Assembly (NCBI RefSeq): GCF_014655595.1
Contig: NZ_BNBL01000001.1
Location: forward strand, 62,001-126,000
DNA: 64,000 nucleotides
Reading direction: 5' to 3'
From: Streptomyces griseocarneus
GTDB taxonomy: Bacteria; Actinomycetota; Actinomycetes; Streptomycetales; Streptomycetaceae
Each line of letters begins with the position of its first letter. The stretch's first letter is position 1. The position numbers and the translations under genes were made by a program. A model generated the notes under the pieces. It made no database searches. It was given only the letters and a program-made list of their open reading frames with translations, and was not told the DNA's origin. Below, one piece after another: positions 43,961 through 52,673 of the stretch.

Positions 43961-46729
43961 ATGCACACGCCGTCCGAGCACGCCTACCCCGCCCACTGGG
44001 AAGCGGATGTCGTCCTCCGTGACGGCGGCACCGCACGGATCCGCCCCATCACGCCCGACGACGCCCAGCGCCTGGTCAGCTTCTACGAACAGGTCTCGGA
44101 CGAGTCCAAGTACTACCGCTTCTTCGCGCCCTACCCCCGCCTCTCCGACCGGGACGTGCACCGCTTCACCCACCACGACTACGTCGACCGGGTGGGCCTG
44201 GCGGCGACCGTCGGCGGCGAGTTCATCGCCACCGTCCGCTACGACCGCATCGACGCGAACGGCATGCCCTCCTCCGCCCCGGCGGACGAGGCCGAGGTCG
44301 CCTTCCTCGTCCAGGACGCCCACCAGGGCCGGGGCGTGGCCTCCGCCCTCCTCGAACACGTCGCGGCCGTCGCCCGCGAACGCTCCATCCGGCGCTTCGC
44401 CGCCGAGGTGCTGCCCGCCAACACCAAGATGATCAAGGTCTTCACGGACGCGGGCTACACCCAGAAGCGCAGCTTCGAGGACGGCGTCGTCCGCCTCGAG
44501 CTCGACCTCGAGCCCACCGACAAGTCGCTCGCCGTCCAGCGCGCCCGCGAGCGGCTCGCCGAGGCCCGCTCCGTCCAGCGCCTGCTCGCCCCCGGCTCCG
44601 TCGCCGTCGTCGGCACCGGGCGCCGCCCCGGCGGCATGGGCCGGACCGTCCTGAACAACCTGCTGGCCGGTGGCTTCACGGGGCGTGCGTACGCGGTCAA
44701 CCGGTCCTTCCCCGAAGACCTTTCGGTGCTCGAGCCGGAGGGCGTCCCCGCCCACCGCTCCGTGCTCGGCATCCAGGAGCCCGTCGACCTCGCCGTCATC
44801 GCCGTGCCCGCCGAGCACGTGCCCTCCGTCGTCGCCGACTGCGGCGAGCACGGCGTCCAGGGGCTCGTCGTCCTGTCCGCCGGATACGCCGAGAGCGGCC
44901 CCGCCGGCCGCGACCGCCAGCGCGAGCTGGTCCGCCAGGCCCGCTCCTACGGCATGCGCGTCATCGGCCCCAACTCCTTCGGCCTGATCAACACGGCCGA
45001 GGGCGTCCGGCTCAACGCCTCCCTGTCGCCCGAGCTGCCCGCCGCCGGACGCGTCGGCCTCTTCAGCCAGTCCGGGGCCATCGGCATCGCCCTCCTCTCG
45101 GGGCTCCACCGCCGCGCCGCCGGACTGGTGGGCCTGTCGACCTTCGTCTCCGCCGGCAACCGCGCCGACCTCTCCGGCAACGACTTCCTGCAGTACTGGC
45201 ACGACGACCCCGACACCGACGTCGCCCTCATGTACCTGGAGTCGATCGGCAACCCCCGCAAGTTCGCCCGCCTGGCCAGGCGGACCTCCGCCCGCAAGCC
45301 GCTGGTCGTCGTCAAGGGCGCGCGGCACGGCGCCGCCGCACCCGCCGGCCACGCCGTGCGCACCACCCGCATCCCCGACGCCACCGTCTCCGACCTGCTG
45401 CGCCAGGCCGGCGTCATCCGCGTCGACACGGTCACCGAGCTGGCCGACACCGGGCTGCTCCTCGCCTCGCAGCCGCTGCCCGCCGGCCCCCGCGTGGCCA
45501 TCCTCGGCAATTCCCAGTCGCTGTCCCTGCTGACCTACGACGCCTGCCTCACGGACGGGCTGCGCCCGCTGCTGCCCCGCGACCTGACCACCGGCGCCGC
45601 CCCGGCCGACTTCCGCGTCGCCCTGGCCGAGGCCCTCGCCGACCGGGCCTGCGACGCCGTCGTCGTCACCGCCATCCCCTGGGTCGGCGGCGCCTCGGCC
45701 GCCGACCTCGCCGCCGCCGTCCGCGAGGCGGTCGCCCAGGCCTCCCCGGAGGACCCCAAGCCCGTCGCCGTCGTCCACCTGGAGATCCCCGGCCTCGCCG
45801 AGGCGCTCGCCGCCCCGCCGGACGCCGCCTCCGGGAAGGACCCCGCGCCCGCCGTCCGCATCCCCGCCTTCCCCGCCGCCGAGCGGGCCGTACGGGCCCT
45901 CGCCGAGGCCGTGCGCTACGCCCGCTGGCGGCGCCAGGCCGCCGACCCCGGCCGCGTGCCGGAGTACGAGGACATCGACGAGAACGGCGCCGCCGCCGAC
46001 ATCGACGTGCTGCTGCGGGCCCACAACGCCACCGGCCCGCGCGCCGTGACGCTCTCCGCCGCCGACACCCAGCGCCTGCTCGCCCGGTACGGGATCGCCG
46101 TGCTGCCCGCCCTGCCCGCACCCGACCCCGACGGCGCCGTCCGCGCCGCCCACCGGCTCGGCTTCCCCGTGGCCCTCAAGCCCACCGCGCCCCACCTGCG
46201 GCACCGCGCCGACCTCGGCGGCGTCCGCCTCGACCTCGGCGGCGAGGCGGAACTGCGCCGGGCCTACGCCGAGTTGACCGACCTGCTCGGCACGCCCGAG
46301 GAGCTGCGCCTGGTCGTGCAGTCCATGGCCCCGCGCGGCGTCGACACGGTCGTACGGGCCGCCATCGACCCCGCGGCCGGCGCCGTGCTGTCCTTCGGCC
46401 TGGCCGGCGCCCCCTCCCTGCTGCTCGGGGACACCGCCCACCGCCTCGTGCCGGCCACCGACCGCGACGCCGCCGAGCTGATCCGCTCGGTGCGCACCGC
46501 GCCCCTGCTCTTCGGCTGGCGCGGCTCCACGCCCGTCGACACCAAGGCCCTGGAGGAGCTGCTGCTGCGCGTGTCGCGGCTGGTCGACGACCACCCCGAG
46601 GTCGTGGGCGCCGACCTGGAGCCCGTGATCGTCGCCCCGCACGGCGTTCATGTGCTCGGCGCGTCCCTGCGCCTCGCGCCGCCGCCCGCCCGCACCGACG
46701 TGGGCCCGCGCAGCCTGCCCTCGTACTGA
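43961..46729 (+). CDS. GNAT acetyltransferase fused to NDP-forming acyl-CoA synthetase domains (Pat-like)
   Basis: A 922-residue protein. An N-terminal GNAT domain (about 15-180) has the acetyl-CoA motif VQDAHQGRGVASALLEH. CoA-binding and succinyl-CoA-ligase-like domains follow (SVAVVGTGRRPGGMGRTVLNNLL near 215; FSQSGAIGIALLSGLHRRA near 370). An ATP-grasp part is at the C-terminus (RYGIAVLPALP, LVVQSMAPRGVDTVVRA). The whole resembles protein lysine acetyltransferases of the Pat type, but with the GNAT part first. Such enzymes control acyl-CoA synthetases by lysine acetylation. The His active in true acyl-CoA synthetases is not clearly present, so the large part may be regulatory only. Confidence 0.88.
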   Translation: MHTPSEHAYPAHWEADVVLRDGGTARIRPITPDDAQRLVSFYEQVSDESKYYRFFAPYPRLSDRDVHRFTHHDYVDRVGLAATVGGEFIATVRYDRIDANGMPSSAPADEAEVAFLVQDAHQGRGVASALLEHVAAVARERSIRRFAAEVLPANTKMIKVFTDAGYTQKRSFEDGVVRLELDLEPTDKSLAVQRARERLAEARSVQRLLAPGSVAVVGTGRRPGGMGRTVLNNLLAGGFTGRAYAVNRSFPEDLSVLEPEGVPAHRSVLGIQEPVDLAVIAVPAEHVPSVVADCGEHGVQGLVVLSAGYAESGPAGRDRQRELVRQARSYGMRVIGPNSFGLINTAEGVRLNASLSPELPAAGRVGLFSQSGAIGIALLSGLHRRAAGLVGLSTFVSAGNRADLSGNDFLQYWHDDPDTDVALMYLESIGNPRKFARLARRTSARKPLVVVKGARHGAAAPAGHAVRTTRIPDATVSDLLRQAGVIRVDTVTELADTGLLLASQPLPAGPRVAILGNSQSLSLLTYDACLTDGLRPLLPRDLTTGAAPADFRVALAEALADRACDAVVVTAIPWVGGASAADLAAAVREAVAQASPEDPKPVAVVHLEIPGLAEALAAPPDAASGKDPAPAVRIPAFPAAERAVRALAEAVRYARWRRQAADPGRVPEYEDIDENGAAADIDVLLRAHNATGPRAVTLSAADTQRLLARYGIAVLPALPAPDPDGAVRAAHRLGFPVALKPTAPHLRHRADLGGVRLDLGGEAELRRAYAELTDLLGTPEELRLVVQSMAPRGVDTVVRAAIDPAAGAVLSFGLAGAPSLLLGDTAHRLVPATDRDAAELIRSVRTAPLLFGWRGSTPVDTKALEELLLRVSRLVDDHPEVVGADLEPVIVAPHGVHVLGASLRLAPPPARTDVGPRSLPSY

Positions 46730-46750
46730 CCCCGCCCGGCCGGATCCGTC

Positions 46751-46780
46751 CCTCCCGCCGGGGAAGGCCCCGGCAGGAGG
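46751..46780 (+). terminator. Hairpin after the acetyltransferase fusion gene
   Basis: CCTCCCGCCGGGG (46751-46763) pairs with CCCCGGCAGGAGG (46768-46780) with one mismatch and an AAGG loop. The -10 of the next gene lies 16 nt further on. Confidence 0.75.
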
Positions 46781-46795
46781 GCCCCGTACGCCCCG

Positions 46796-46801
46796 TAGAA
46801 T
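46796..46801 (+). promoter_or_regulatory. -10 hexamer TAGAAT for a leaderless transcript
   Basis: TAGAAT is followed by 7 nt and the ATG at 46809. It is among the best -10 matches in the window. Confidence 0.6.
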
Positions 46802-46808
46802 GGGGCGT

Positions 46809-47396
46809 ATGGCGAAGACCGGTACGACGACCCAGGGGCTGCGCGCAGCTATCGAGCGCAGCGGCTATTACCCGGCTCTCGTGGCCGAGGCGGTGGAGGC
46901 CGCCGTGGGCGGGGAGCCGGTCGTGTCGTACCTGGTGCACCAGGAGACGACCTTCGATTCCAACGAGGTCCGCCGCCACGTCACGGTCCTGGTCCTGACC
47001 GGCACCCGATTCATCGTCAGCCACACCGACGAGCAGGCCGCCGACGGCACGTCGCCGTCGCCCTACGCCACCACCTCCACCGAGTCGGTCAAGATCGACC
47101 GGATCTCCTCGGTCGTGCTCAGCCGCGTCGTGGCCAACCCCGAGGCCTACACCCCCGGCACCCTGCCCCGCGAGGTCGTGCTCACCATCGGCTGGGGCGC
47201 GGTCTCCCGCATCGACCTGGAGCCCGCCGCCTGCGGCGACCCCAACTGCGACGCCGACCACGGCTACACCGGCTCCTCCACCGCCGACGACCTGAGCCTG
47301 CGCGTCAGCGAGGCGGGCGACGGGCCGGACACGGTGCGCCAGGCCCTCGCCTTCGCCCAGTCGCTCTCCGAGGCCACCGCGGCGACCGCCCGCTGA
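46809..47396 (+). CDS. DUF5998 family protein
   Basis: A 195-residue cytoplasmic protein conserved in actinobacteria, function unknown. It starts TTTQGLRAAIERSGYYPALVAEAVEAAV and has a beta-rich core (VSYLVHQETTFDSNEVRRHVTVLVLTGTRFIVSHTDE), then CGDPNCDADHGYTG, a possible metal-binding Cys/His patch near residue 140. The stop TGA overlaps the next start as TGATG, so it is translationally coupled to the phosphodiesterase-like gene. Confidence 0.85.
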   Translation: MAKTGTTTQGLRAAIERSGYYPALVAEAVEAAVGGEPVVSYLVHQETTFDSNEVRRHVTVLVLTGTRFIVSHTDEQAADGTSPSPYATTSTESVKIDRISSVVLSRVVANPEAYTPGTLPREVVLTIGWGAVSRIDLEPAACGDPNCDADHGYTGSSTADDLSLRVSEAGDGPDTVRQALAFAQSLSEATAATAR

Positions 47397-48604
47397 TGTC
47401 CCATCCCGCATTCGCCGGCTCCGCCTGGTCCGAGCCGGCCCCGCTCGACCCGCGCCACGCCCCGCTGCCCCGCTACGGCACCGGCTCCCTCGCCGACCTG
47501 CTGCCCACGATCGCGGCCGGCCTGGGCGTCCCGGGCATGTCGGGCGCCATGGAGCTGGCGCCCGCCGACCGGGTCTGCGTCTTCCTCATCGACGGCCTGG
47601 GCTGGGAGCTGCTGCGCGCCCACCCCGACGAGGCGCCCTTCCTGCACTCGCTGCTGCCGTCGTCCATGAACGGCACCGGCGAGCCCATGACCGCGGGCTT
47701 CCCGTCCACCACGGCGACCTCGCTCGCCTCGGTGGGCACGGGCCTGCCGCCCGGCGCCCACGGCCTGCCCGGCTACACCGTCGCCGACCCGGCCACCGGC
47801 GAGCTGATGAACCAGCTGCGCTGGCGCCCCTGGACGGACCCGCACGCCTGGCAGCCCTACCCCACGGTCTTCCAGCGCGCCGACGCCGCCGGCATCGCCA
47901 CCTGCCAGGTCTCGGCCCCCGACTTCCAGCACACCCCGCTGACCAAGGTCGCGCTCAGCGGCGGCACCTTCCACGGCCGCCTCTCCGGCGAGGAGCGGAT
48001 GGACTTCGCGGCCGACCGGCTCGCCGCCGCCGACCGCTCGCTCGTCTACACCTACTACAGCGAGGTGGACGGCAAGGGGCACCGCTTCGGCGTCGACTCC
48101 GAGGAGTGGCGCGGCCAGCTGATGTACGTGGACCTGCTCGCCCGGCGCCTGGCCGAGCAGCTGCCGCCGCGCTCCGCCCTGTACGTCACCGCCGACCACG
48201 GCATGATCGACATCCCGTTCGACCCGGAGTCGCGCATCGACTTCGACGAGGACTGGGAGCTGCGCGCCGGCGTGGCCCTGCTGGGCGGCGAGGCCCGGGC
48301 CCGGCACGTCTACGCGGTGCCGGGTGCGGCCGACGACGTCCTGGCGGTCTGGCGCGAGGTGCTCGGCGAGCAGATGTGGGTCGCCGGGCGCGACGAGGCG
48401 ATCGAGGCGGGCTGGTTCGGCCCGCCCGGCGAGGGCGTCGACGACCGGGTGTACGCACGGATCGGCGACGTGGTCGCCGCCGCCCGCGACGACATCGCGA
48501 TCGTCGCCACGGAGACCGAGCCCAACGAGTCGAGGATGATCGGCCTGCACGGCTCGATGACGCCCGTCGAACAGCTCGTGCCGCTCCTCGAAGTGCGCTC
48601 CTGA
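47396..48604 (+). CDS. Alkaline phosphatase superfamily protein (nucleotide pyrophosphatase/phosphodiesterase-like)
   Basis: A 402-residue metal-dependent phosphohydrolase. The first Asp of the metal site is in VCVFLIDGLGWELL (about residue 65). The nucleophile is probably Thr/Ser in GFPSTTATSLASVGTGLPPGAHG (about 101-123). The second metal site is in YYSEVDGKGHRFG and VTADHGMID (about 262-270). There is no signal peptide, so unlike typical alkaline phosphatases it acts in the cytoplasm. The substrate is unknown. It is coupled to the DUF5998 gene. Confidence 0.88.
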   Translation: MSHPAFAGSAWSEPAPLDPRHAPLPRYGTGSLADLLPTIAAGLGVPGMSGAMELAPADRVCVFLIDGLGWELLRAHPDEAPFLHSLLPSSMNGTGEPMTAGFPSTTATSLASVGTGLPPGAHGLPGYTVADPATGELMNQLRWRPWTDPHAWQPYPTVFQRADAAGIATCQVSAPDFQHTPLTKVALSGGTFHGRLSGEERMDFAADRLAAADRSLVYTYYSEVDGKGHRFGVDSEEWRGQLMYVDLLARRLAEQLPPRSALYVTADHGMIDIPFDPESRIDFDEDWELRAGVALLGGEARARHVYAVPGAADDVLAVWREVLGEQMWVAGRDEAIEAGWFGPPGEGVDDRVYARIGDVVAAARDDIAIVATETEPNESRMIGLHGSMTPVEQLVPLLEVRS

Positions 48605-48651
48605 TCTTCTCCCCACCCCCCCCACGACAAACGAAAGGCATTGGCCTTCCC

Positions 48652-49311
48652 ATGCCCGAGCTGGTGTTCTTCTCCGGAACAATGGACTGCGGAAAGAGCA
48701 CTCTCGCTCTGCAAATCGAGCACAACCGTTCGGCCCGCGGCCTCCAAGGCATGATCTTCACCCGCAACGACCGCGCGGGCGAGGGGAAGCTGTCCTCCCG
48801 GCTCGGCCTGGTGACCGACTCCGTCGAGGCCGGTGAGGGCTTCGACTTCTACGGCCACCTCGTCGCGCACCTCTCCAAGGGCGGGCGGTGCGACTACGTG
48901 ATCGCGGACGAGGCGCAGTTCCTCGAGCCCGAGCAGATCGACCAGCTGGCCCGGATCGTCGACGACCTCGACCTCGACGTCTTCGCCTTCGGCATCACCA
49001 CCGACTTCCGCACCCGGCTCTTCCCCGGCTCCCGCCGGCTGATCGAGCTGGCCGACCGGGTGGAGGTGCTGCAGGTCGAGGCGCTGTGCTGGTGCGGGGC
49101 CCGGGCCACGCACAACGCCCGTACGATCGGCGGACAGATGGTCGTCGAGGGCGCCCAGGTCGTCGTCGGCGACGTCAACCAGCCGGAGACCGTGGTGGGT
49201 TACGAGGTGCTGTGCCGGCGCCATCACCGCCGCCGGCTGACGGCCGCCGCCGCGCGCGCCGCCGCCCTGTCGCCCGATGTGCTGCCGGTGGACCCGGACG
49301 GATCCCGCTAG
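48652..49311 (+). CDS. tdk: Thymidine kinase
   Basis: A 219-residue type II thymidine kinase that salvages thymidine to dTMP. The P-loop GTMDCGKST is at residues 9-17, Walker B DEAQF at about 85-89, and the lasso region with zinc cysteines in ALCWCGARATHNAR and CRRHH (about 142-190). A basic C-terminal tail follows. The ATG at 48652 has AAAGG upstream at moderate distance. It lies 47 nt after the phosphatase gene and is probably in the same transcript. Confidence 0.95.
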   Translation: MPELVFFSGTMDCGKSTLALQIEHNRSARGLQGMIFTRNDRAGEGKLSSRLGLVTDSVEAGEGFDFYGHLVAHLSKGGRCDYVIADEAQFLEPEQIDQLARIVDDLDLDVFAFGITTDFRTRLFPGSRRLIELADRVEVLQVEALCWCGARATHNARTIGGQMVVEGAQVVVGDVNQPETVVGYEVLCRRHHRRRLTAAAARAAALSPDVLPVDPDGSR

Positions 49312-49332
49312 CACCGGACGAGGGTCGCGCGG

Positions 49333-50130
49333 TCAGGGCGCCGAAGACAGCAGCGAGAAGACCGCGCCCTCGGGGTCGGCGACCTTCGCCACCCGGCCGG
49401 CCGGTCCCGGCGCCGGCGCGTCCAGCACCCGTCCGCCCAGCTCGGTGACCCTCCGGGCCGCGTCGTCGACGTCCGTCACCTCGAAGTACGTCATCCAGTG
49501 CGGCTGCTCCAGCTCGGGCCCCGCACCGCGGATCGCGGCCACCGGCCGGCCGTCCACGTGCAGGGTGACCGCGTCGGAGTCGACCGTTCCCGCCGCCTTG
49601 CTCTCGTAGCCGAACAGCGCGCGGTAGAACTTCAGTACGACGGCGGCCTCGTAGGTCACCAGCTCGTGCCAGACCGGGGCCCCCGGCATGCCCTTCGGCC
49701 CGGAACCCGTCAGCCTGCGCCCCTGCCAGACGCCGAAGGCCGCGCCCGCCGGGTCCGTGGCCAGCACCAGCCGACCGGCGTCCTCGGCCGACAGCGGGCC
49801 CACGCCCACGGTGCCGCCGCAGCAGTGGATCCACTCCGCGCACACGTCCGCGTCGTCGCTCGCCAGATAGGTGGTCCAGGCGCCCGCGAGTTGACGGTCC
49901 GGCGGGAGTTCACCGATTCCGGCGACATCCCGCCCGTCCAGGGTGGCCCGTACGTACGGGCCCAGTTGGCGCGGGCCGGGGCTGTAATAGCTCCAGCCGA
50001 ACAGTCCGCCGTAGAACTCCTCGGTCGCCTCCAGGTCGTGCACCAGGAGACTGGTCCAGCAGGGGGTGCCCGGTGTGTGGCGCCGGGTCTCCTCCTCGCT
50101 GGTCTCGGAGGATCCCCATACCTCGGTCAT
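49333..50130 (-). CDS. VOC (glyoxalase-like) family protein
   Basis: A 265-residue protein with two vicinal-oxygen-chelate modules. The first begins CWTSLLVHDLEATEEFYGGLFGWSY (about 24-48). The second begins PVWHELVTYEAAVVLKFYRALFGYE (about 153-177) and ends KVADPEGAVFSLL. Such two-module proteins may be dioxygenases, drug-binding proteins or hydroxylase partners; the metal ligands are partly degenerate, so the function is open. It is convergent with tdk and divergent from the rhodanese gene. Confidence 0.85.
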   Translation of the reverse strand: MTEVWGSSETSEEETRRHTPGTPCWTSLLVHDLEATEEFYGGLFGWSYYSPGPRQLGPYVRATLDGRDVAGIGELPPDRQLAGAWTTYLASDDADVCAEWIHCCGGTVGVGPLSAEDAGRLVLATDPAGAAFGVWQGRRLTGSGPKGMPGAPVWHELVTYEAAVVLKFYRALFGYESKAAGTVDSDAVTLHVDGRPVAAIRGAGPELEQPHWMTYFEVTDVDDAARRVTELGGRVLDAPAPGPAGRVAKVADPEGAVFSLLSSAP

Positions 50131-50311
50131 CGTCAGTCGCTCCTCGGACCGTCGTGGTGGCCGCGCTCCCGATCCGGTCGCGGGCTTCGCGGTTCCCGCA
50201 GGAGGATGCCCGAATTCGCGTTCCGCTTCTGTGTCCGCGCCGTCGCCGTTCAGTATCGATCAGCATCGCGGCGTCTGGCCAGGGGGCCGTTCGGCGCAAC
50301 GCCGGGTACGC

Positions 50312-50317
50312 CAGGAT
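50312..50317 (+). promoter_or_regulatory. -10 hexamer CAGGAT for a leaderless transcript
   Basis: CAGGAT, a common Streptomyces -10 variant, is followed by 6 nt and the ATG at 50324. Confidence 0.45.
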
Positions 50318-50323
50318 GGGGGT

Positions 50324-51163
50324 ATGGACGCCATCATCAGCGCAACGGAATGGGCGAGCGAGTCGGCCGGCGAGCGGCCGCCCACGCTCCTGGACATCCG
50401 CTACGTGCCCGGGGGACCGCCCGGAGCGCCGGAATACCGGGCCGGGCACCTCGCCGGCGCCGTCTACGTGGACCTGGACTCCGAGCTCGCCGGGGCGCCG
50501 GGGGCGAGGGGCCGTCACCCGCTGCCGGACGTCGCGGAGTTCGGCGCCGCGATGCGCCGCGCGGGAGTCCGGGCGGACCACCCGGTCGTGGTCTACGACG
50601 GGGGACTGGGATGGGCGGCCGCGCGGGCGTGGTGGCTGCTGCGCTGGGCCGGTCACCCGTCCGTACGGGTCCTGGACGGCGGGCTCGCCGCGTGGACCGC
50701 GGCGGGCGGGGCGCTGACGACCGAGGTGCCGGCCGTGACGGAGGGCGACTTCACGCCGCGGCCGGGGGCCCTGCCGCTGCTCGACGCCGACGGCGCGGCG
50801 GCGCTGGCACGCCGGGGACTGCTGCTGGACGCGCGGGCGGGGGAGCGCTACCGCGGCGAGGTCGAGCCACTGGACGCCGTCGCCGGCCACATCCCCGGCG
50901 CGGTCTCCGCGCCCACGGCCGACAACGTCGGCGAGGACGGCCGCTTCCGGCCGGCGAAGGACCTCGCGGAACGGTTCGGGGAGCTCGGGGCGGCCGACGC
51001 CACGGAGGTGGGCGTCTACTGCGGCTCGGGCGTCTCCGCCGCCCATGAGGTGCTCGCGCTGGCGGTGGCCGGCATTCCGGCGGCCGCCCTGTACGTGGGT
51101 TCGTGGAGCGAATGGTCGTCCGACCCGGGCCGTCCCGTGGCGACGGGGGCCCTGCCGGGCTGA
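50324..51163 (+). CDS. Sulfurtransferase (two-domain rhodanese, mercaptopyruvate/thiosulfate type)
   Basis: A 279-residue enzyme with two rhodanese domains. The first (LLDIRYVPGGPP, VVYDGGLGWAAARAWWLLRWAGH) lacks a catalytic Cys. The second has the active loop YCGSGVSAAH, with Cys near residue 232. The loop CGSGVS resembles the CG[ST]GVT loop of 3-mercaptopyruvate sulfurtransferases more than the CRKGVT of thiosulfate enzymes. It probably supplies sulfur or detoxifies cyanide in the cytoplasm. Confidence 0.92.
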   Translation: MDAIISATEWASESAGERPPTLLDIRYVPGGPPGAPEYRAGHLAGAVYVDLDSELAGAPGARGRHPLPDVAEFGAAMRRAGVRADHPVVVYDGGLGWAAARAWWLLRWAGHPSVRVLDGGLAAWTAAGGALTTEVPAVTEGDFTPRPGALPLLDADGAAALARRGLLLDARAGERYRGEVEPLDAVAGHIPGAVSAPTADNVGEDGRFRPAKDLAERFGELGAADATEVGVYCGSGVSAAHEVLALAVAGIPAAALYVGSWSEWSSDPGRPVATGALPG

Positions 51164-51180
51164 GGTGCGTACGGCAAGGC

Positions 51181-51204
51181 CCCTCCCCGCCGCGGCGGGG
51201 AGGG
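51181..51204. terminator. Bidirectional hairpin between rhodanese gene and sepH
   Basis: CCCTCCCCGC pairs with GCGGGGAGGG around a very short loop (51181-51204), 17 nt from each flanking stop codon. Confidence 0.8.
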
Positions 51205-51221
51205 ACCGTGCTTCGCTCCCG

Positions 51222-52280
51222 CTACTCCTGCTTCTTGCGGCGCGTGCCGAAGACGATCTCGTCCCAGCTGGGGACCGCCGCCCGGCGGCCCGGGCGGACG
51301 CCGTCCGCCTCCGCCTGGCGGTCCGTGGTGCCGATCAGGCGGTCGCGGTGGCCCGCCACCGAGCGCGGCATGAGCACGTCCGCGTACGCGGACCCCGCGC
51401 TGGCCGCCGGAGCGGGCGGCTCCACCGCCTCCGTCTCCTCCGAGGGCGGGTCGGCGGCGACGGACGGGGGCGCGGAGGGGGGCTCGGGGACGACCATGTC
51501 GCCCCGGAAGCTGGGCACCGCCTCGAGCAGGCTGGTCAGCGAGTCGCGTTCCTTGCCCGTCTCCTCCGCCGGCGTGTCGCCGGAGGAGGCCTCCGGCTCC
51601 GTCGGAGCGCCGGAGCCCTGGCGGTCCCGGTCAAGGGAACGATCCAGCGGCCGGTCGCGCGGCAGGCGCGCGATCCGCGGCACGAAGGGGAAGCTCGGCT
51701 CGGGCGTGTCGTCGGTCTCGCCGATGAGCGCGCGGGCCTCGTCGTCCAGCGCCTGAACGATCCGGCGCGGCGGGTCGTACGTCCAGCTCGCGGCGCGCGG
51801 CTCACCGGAGGCGCGGTAGACGAGCAGGACCTCCCACGTGCCGTCGTCGCGGCGCCAGGAGTCCCACTGGGCGCTGTCCTTGTCGGCGCCGCGCAGCACG
51901 AGCCGCTCGGCCACGGACTCGCCGAGCGGCGGGCCGGTGTTCTCGCCGGGGCGGCGCACGGGCGTCTTGCGGGCGCGCTCGGCCATGAAGGCGCGCTCGG
52001 CGAGCACGGGGCCCTCGAAGCGCCGCACCCGCTCCACGGGGATCCCCGCGAGCTGTGCGACCTCCTCGGCGGAGGCGCCGGCCCGGATGCGGGCCTGGAT
52101 GTCTCTGGGGCGGAGGTGACTCTCCACCTCGATCTCGATCTGCCCCAGACGCGCGCGGTCGTTGCGCACGGCGGCACGGAGCCGCTCATCGATGGGCAGC
52201 GTGTACTCCGTGCTGTCCGCAGCCTTGAGAACCAGCCGTGTGCCGTCGTTGGAGACTGCCACGACACGCAGTTCGGGCAT
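51222..52280 (-). CDS. sepH: Cell division protein SepH (FtsZ regulator)
   Basis: A 352-residue DUF3071 protein that in Streptomyces stimulates FtsZ assembly and is needed for efficient sporulation septation. The N-terminal domain (1-170) has MPELRVVAVSNDGTRLVLKAADSTEYTLPIDERLRAAV and a helix-turn-helix-like segment (LRPRDIQARIRAGASAEEVAQLAGIPVERVRRFEGPVLAERAF, about 55-97). The C-terminal half is Glu/Pro/Ser-rich and disordered, ending in a conserved basic motif (WDEIVFGTRRKKQE). The ATG at 52280 has GGGAGG upstream. Divergent from a two-helix membrane protein gene. Confidence 0.93.
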   Translation of the reverse strand: MPELRVVAVSNDGTRLVLKAADSTEYTLPIDERLRAAVRNDRARLGQIEIEVESHLRPRDIQARIRAGASAEEVAQLAGIPVERVRRFEGPVLAERAFMAERARKTPVRRPGENTGPPLGESVAERLVLRGADKDSAQWDSWRRDDGTWEVLLVYRASGEPRAASWTYDPPRRIVQALDDEARALIGETDDTPEPSFPFVPRIARLPRDRPLDRSLDRDRQGSGAPTEPEASSGDTPAEETGKERDSLTSLLEAVPSFRGDMVVPEPPSAPPSVAADPPSEETEAVEPPAPAASAGSAYADVLMPRSVAGHRDRLIGTTDRQAEADGVRPGRRAAVPSWDEIVFGTRRKKQE

Positions 52281-52673
52281 GGGGACCTCCCGGGTGGTGC
52301 CTGCCGACGTCACCTGCGTCGCTGCTTCCGCTAGTCGAGTGTGGCCTGCCCGGGTAGCAGCCTGCCACAACATTGCCGAGTTGACGGGGCGAGAGCCGCC
52401 CGGGCCCCCGTCCCGTGGTTCCGGGCAGCCGGACGGGATATTGGGGCCAGGGCTCGTCACAGTACTCCATTCGGGCCACTGGGCGTGGATCGGCGCGCCA
52501 GGGAAGTTCACCTGCGACAAGGGAGTTGGAATGCGCCCCTTGAGAGGGGGGCTTGCGCGTGGGCTGGGTGGTGGTGTCGAGGTTCACACAATCGCCCGAT
52601 TCGGAACCGTTCGTTAGGCTCGAATGTCCCTTCTAGCTGCAAGAGGGGCTGAACCGACCTACAGGGGCTGGAG
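52281..52673. other. Divergent region between sepH and the membrane protein gene
   Basis: A 393-bp gap without a supported gene. TAGGCT at 52615-52620 is a candidate -10 for the + gene, with no good -35. The sepH promoter is not evident by eye. Confidence 0.5.

Noticed and set aside
43838..46651. 937-residue minus-strand open frame opposite the acetyltransferase fusion gene
   Set aside because: Composition is Gly/Val/Asp-rich shadow sequence without motifs, and the plus strand has a clear GNAT and ligase-like protein.
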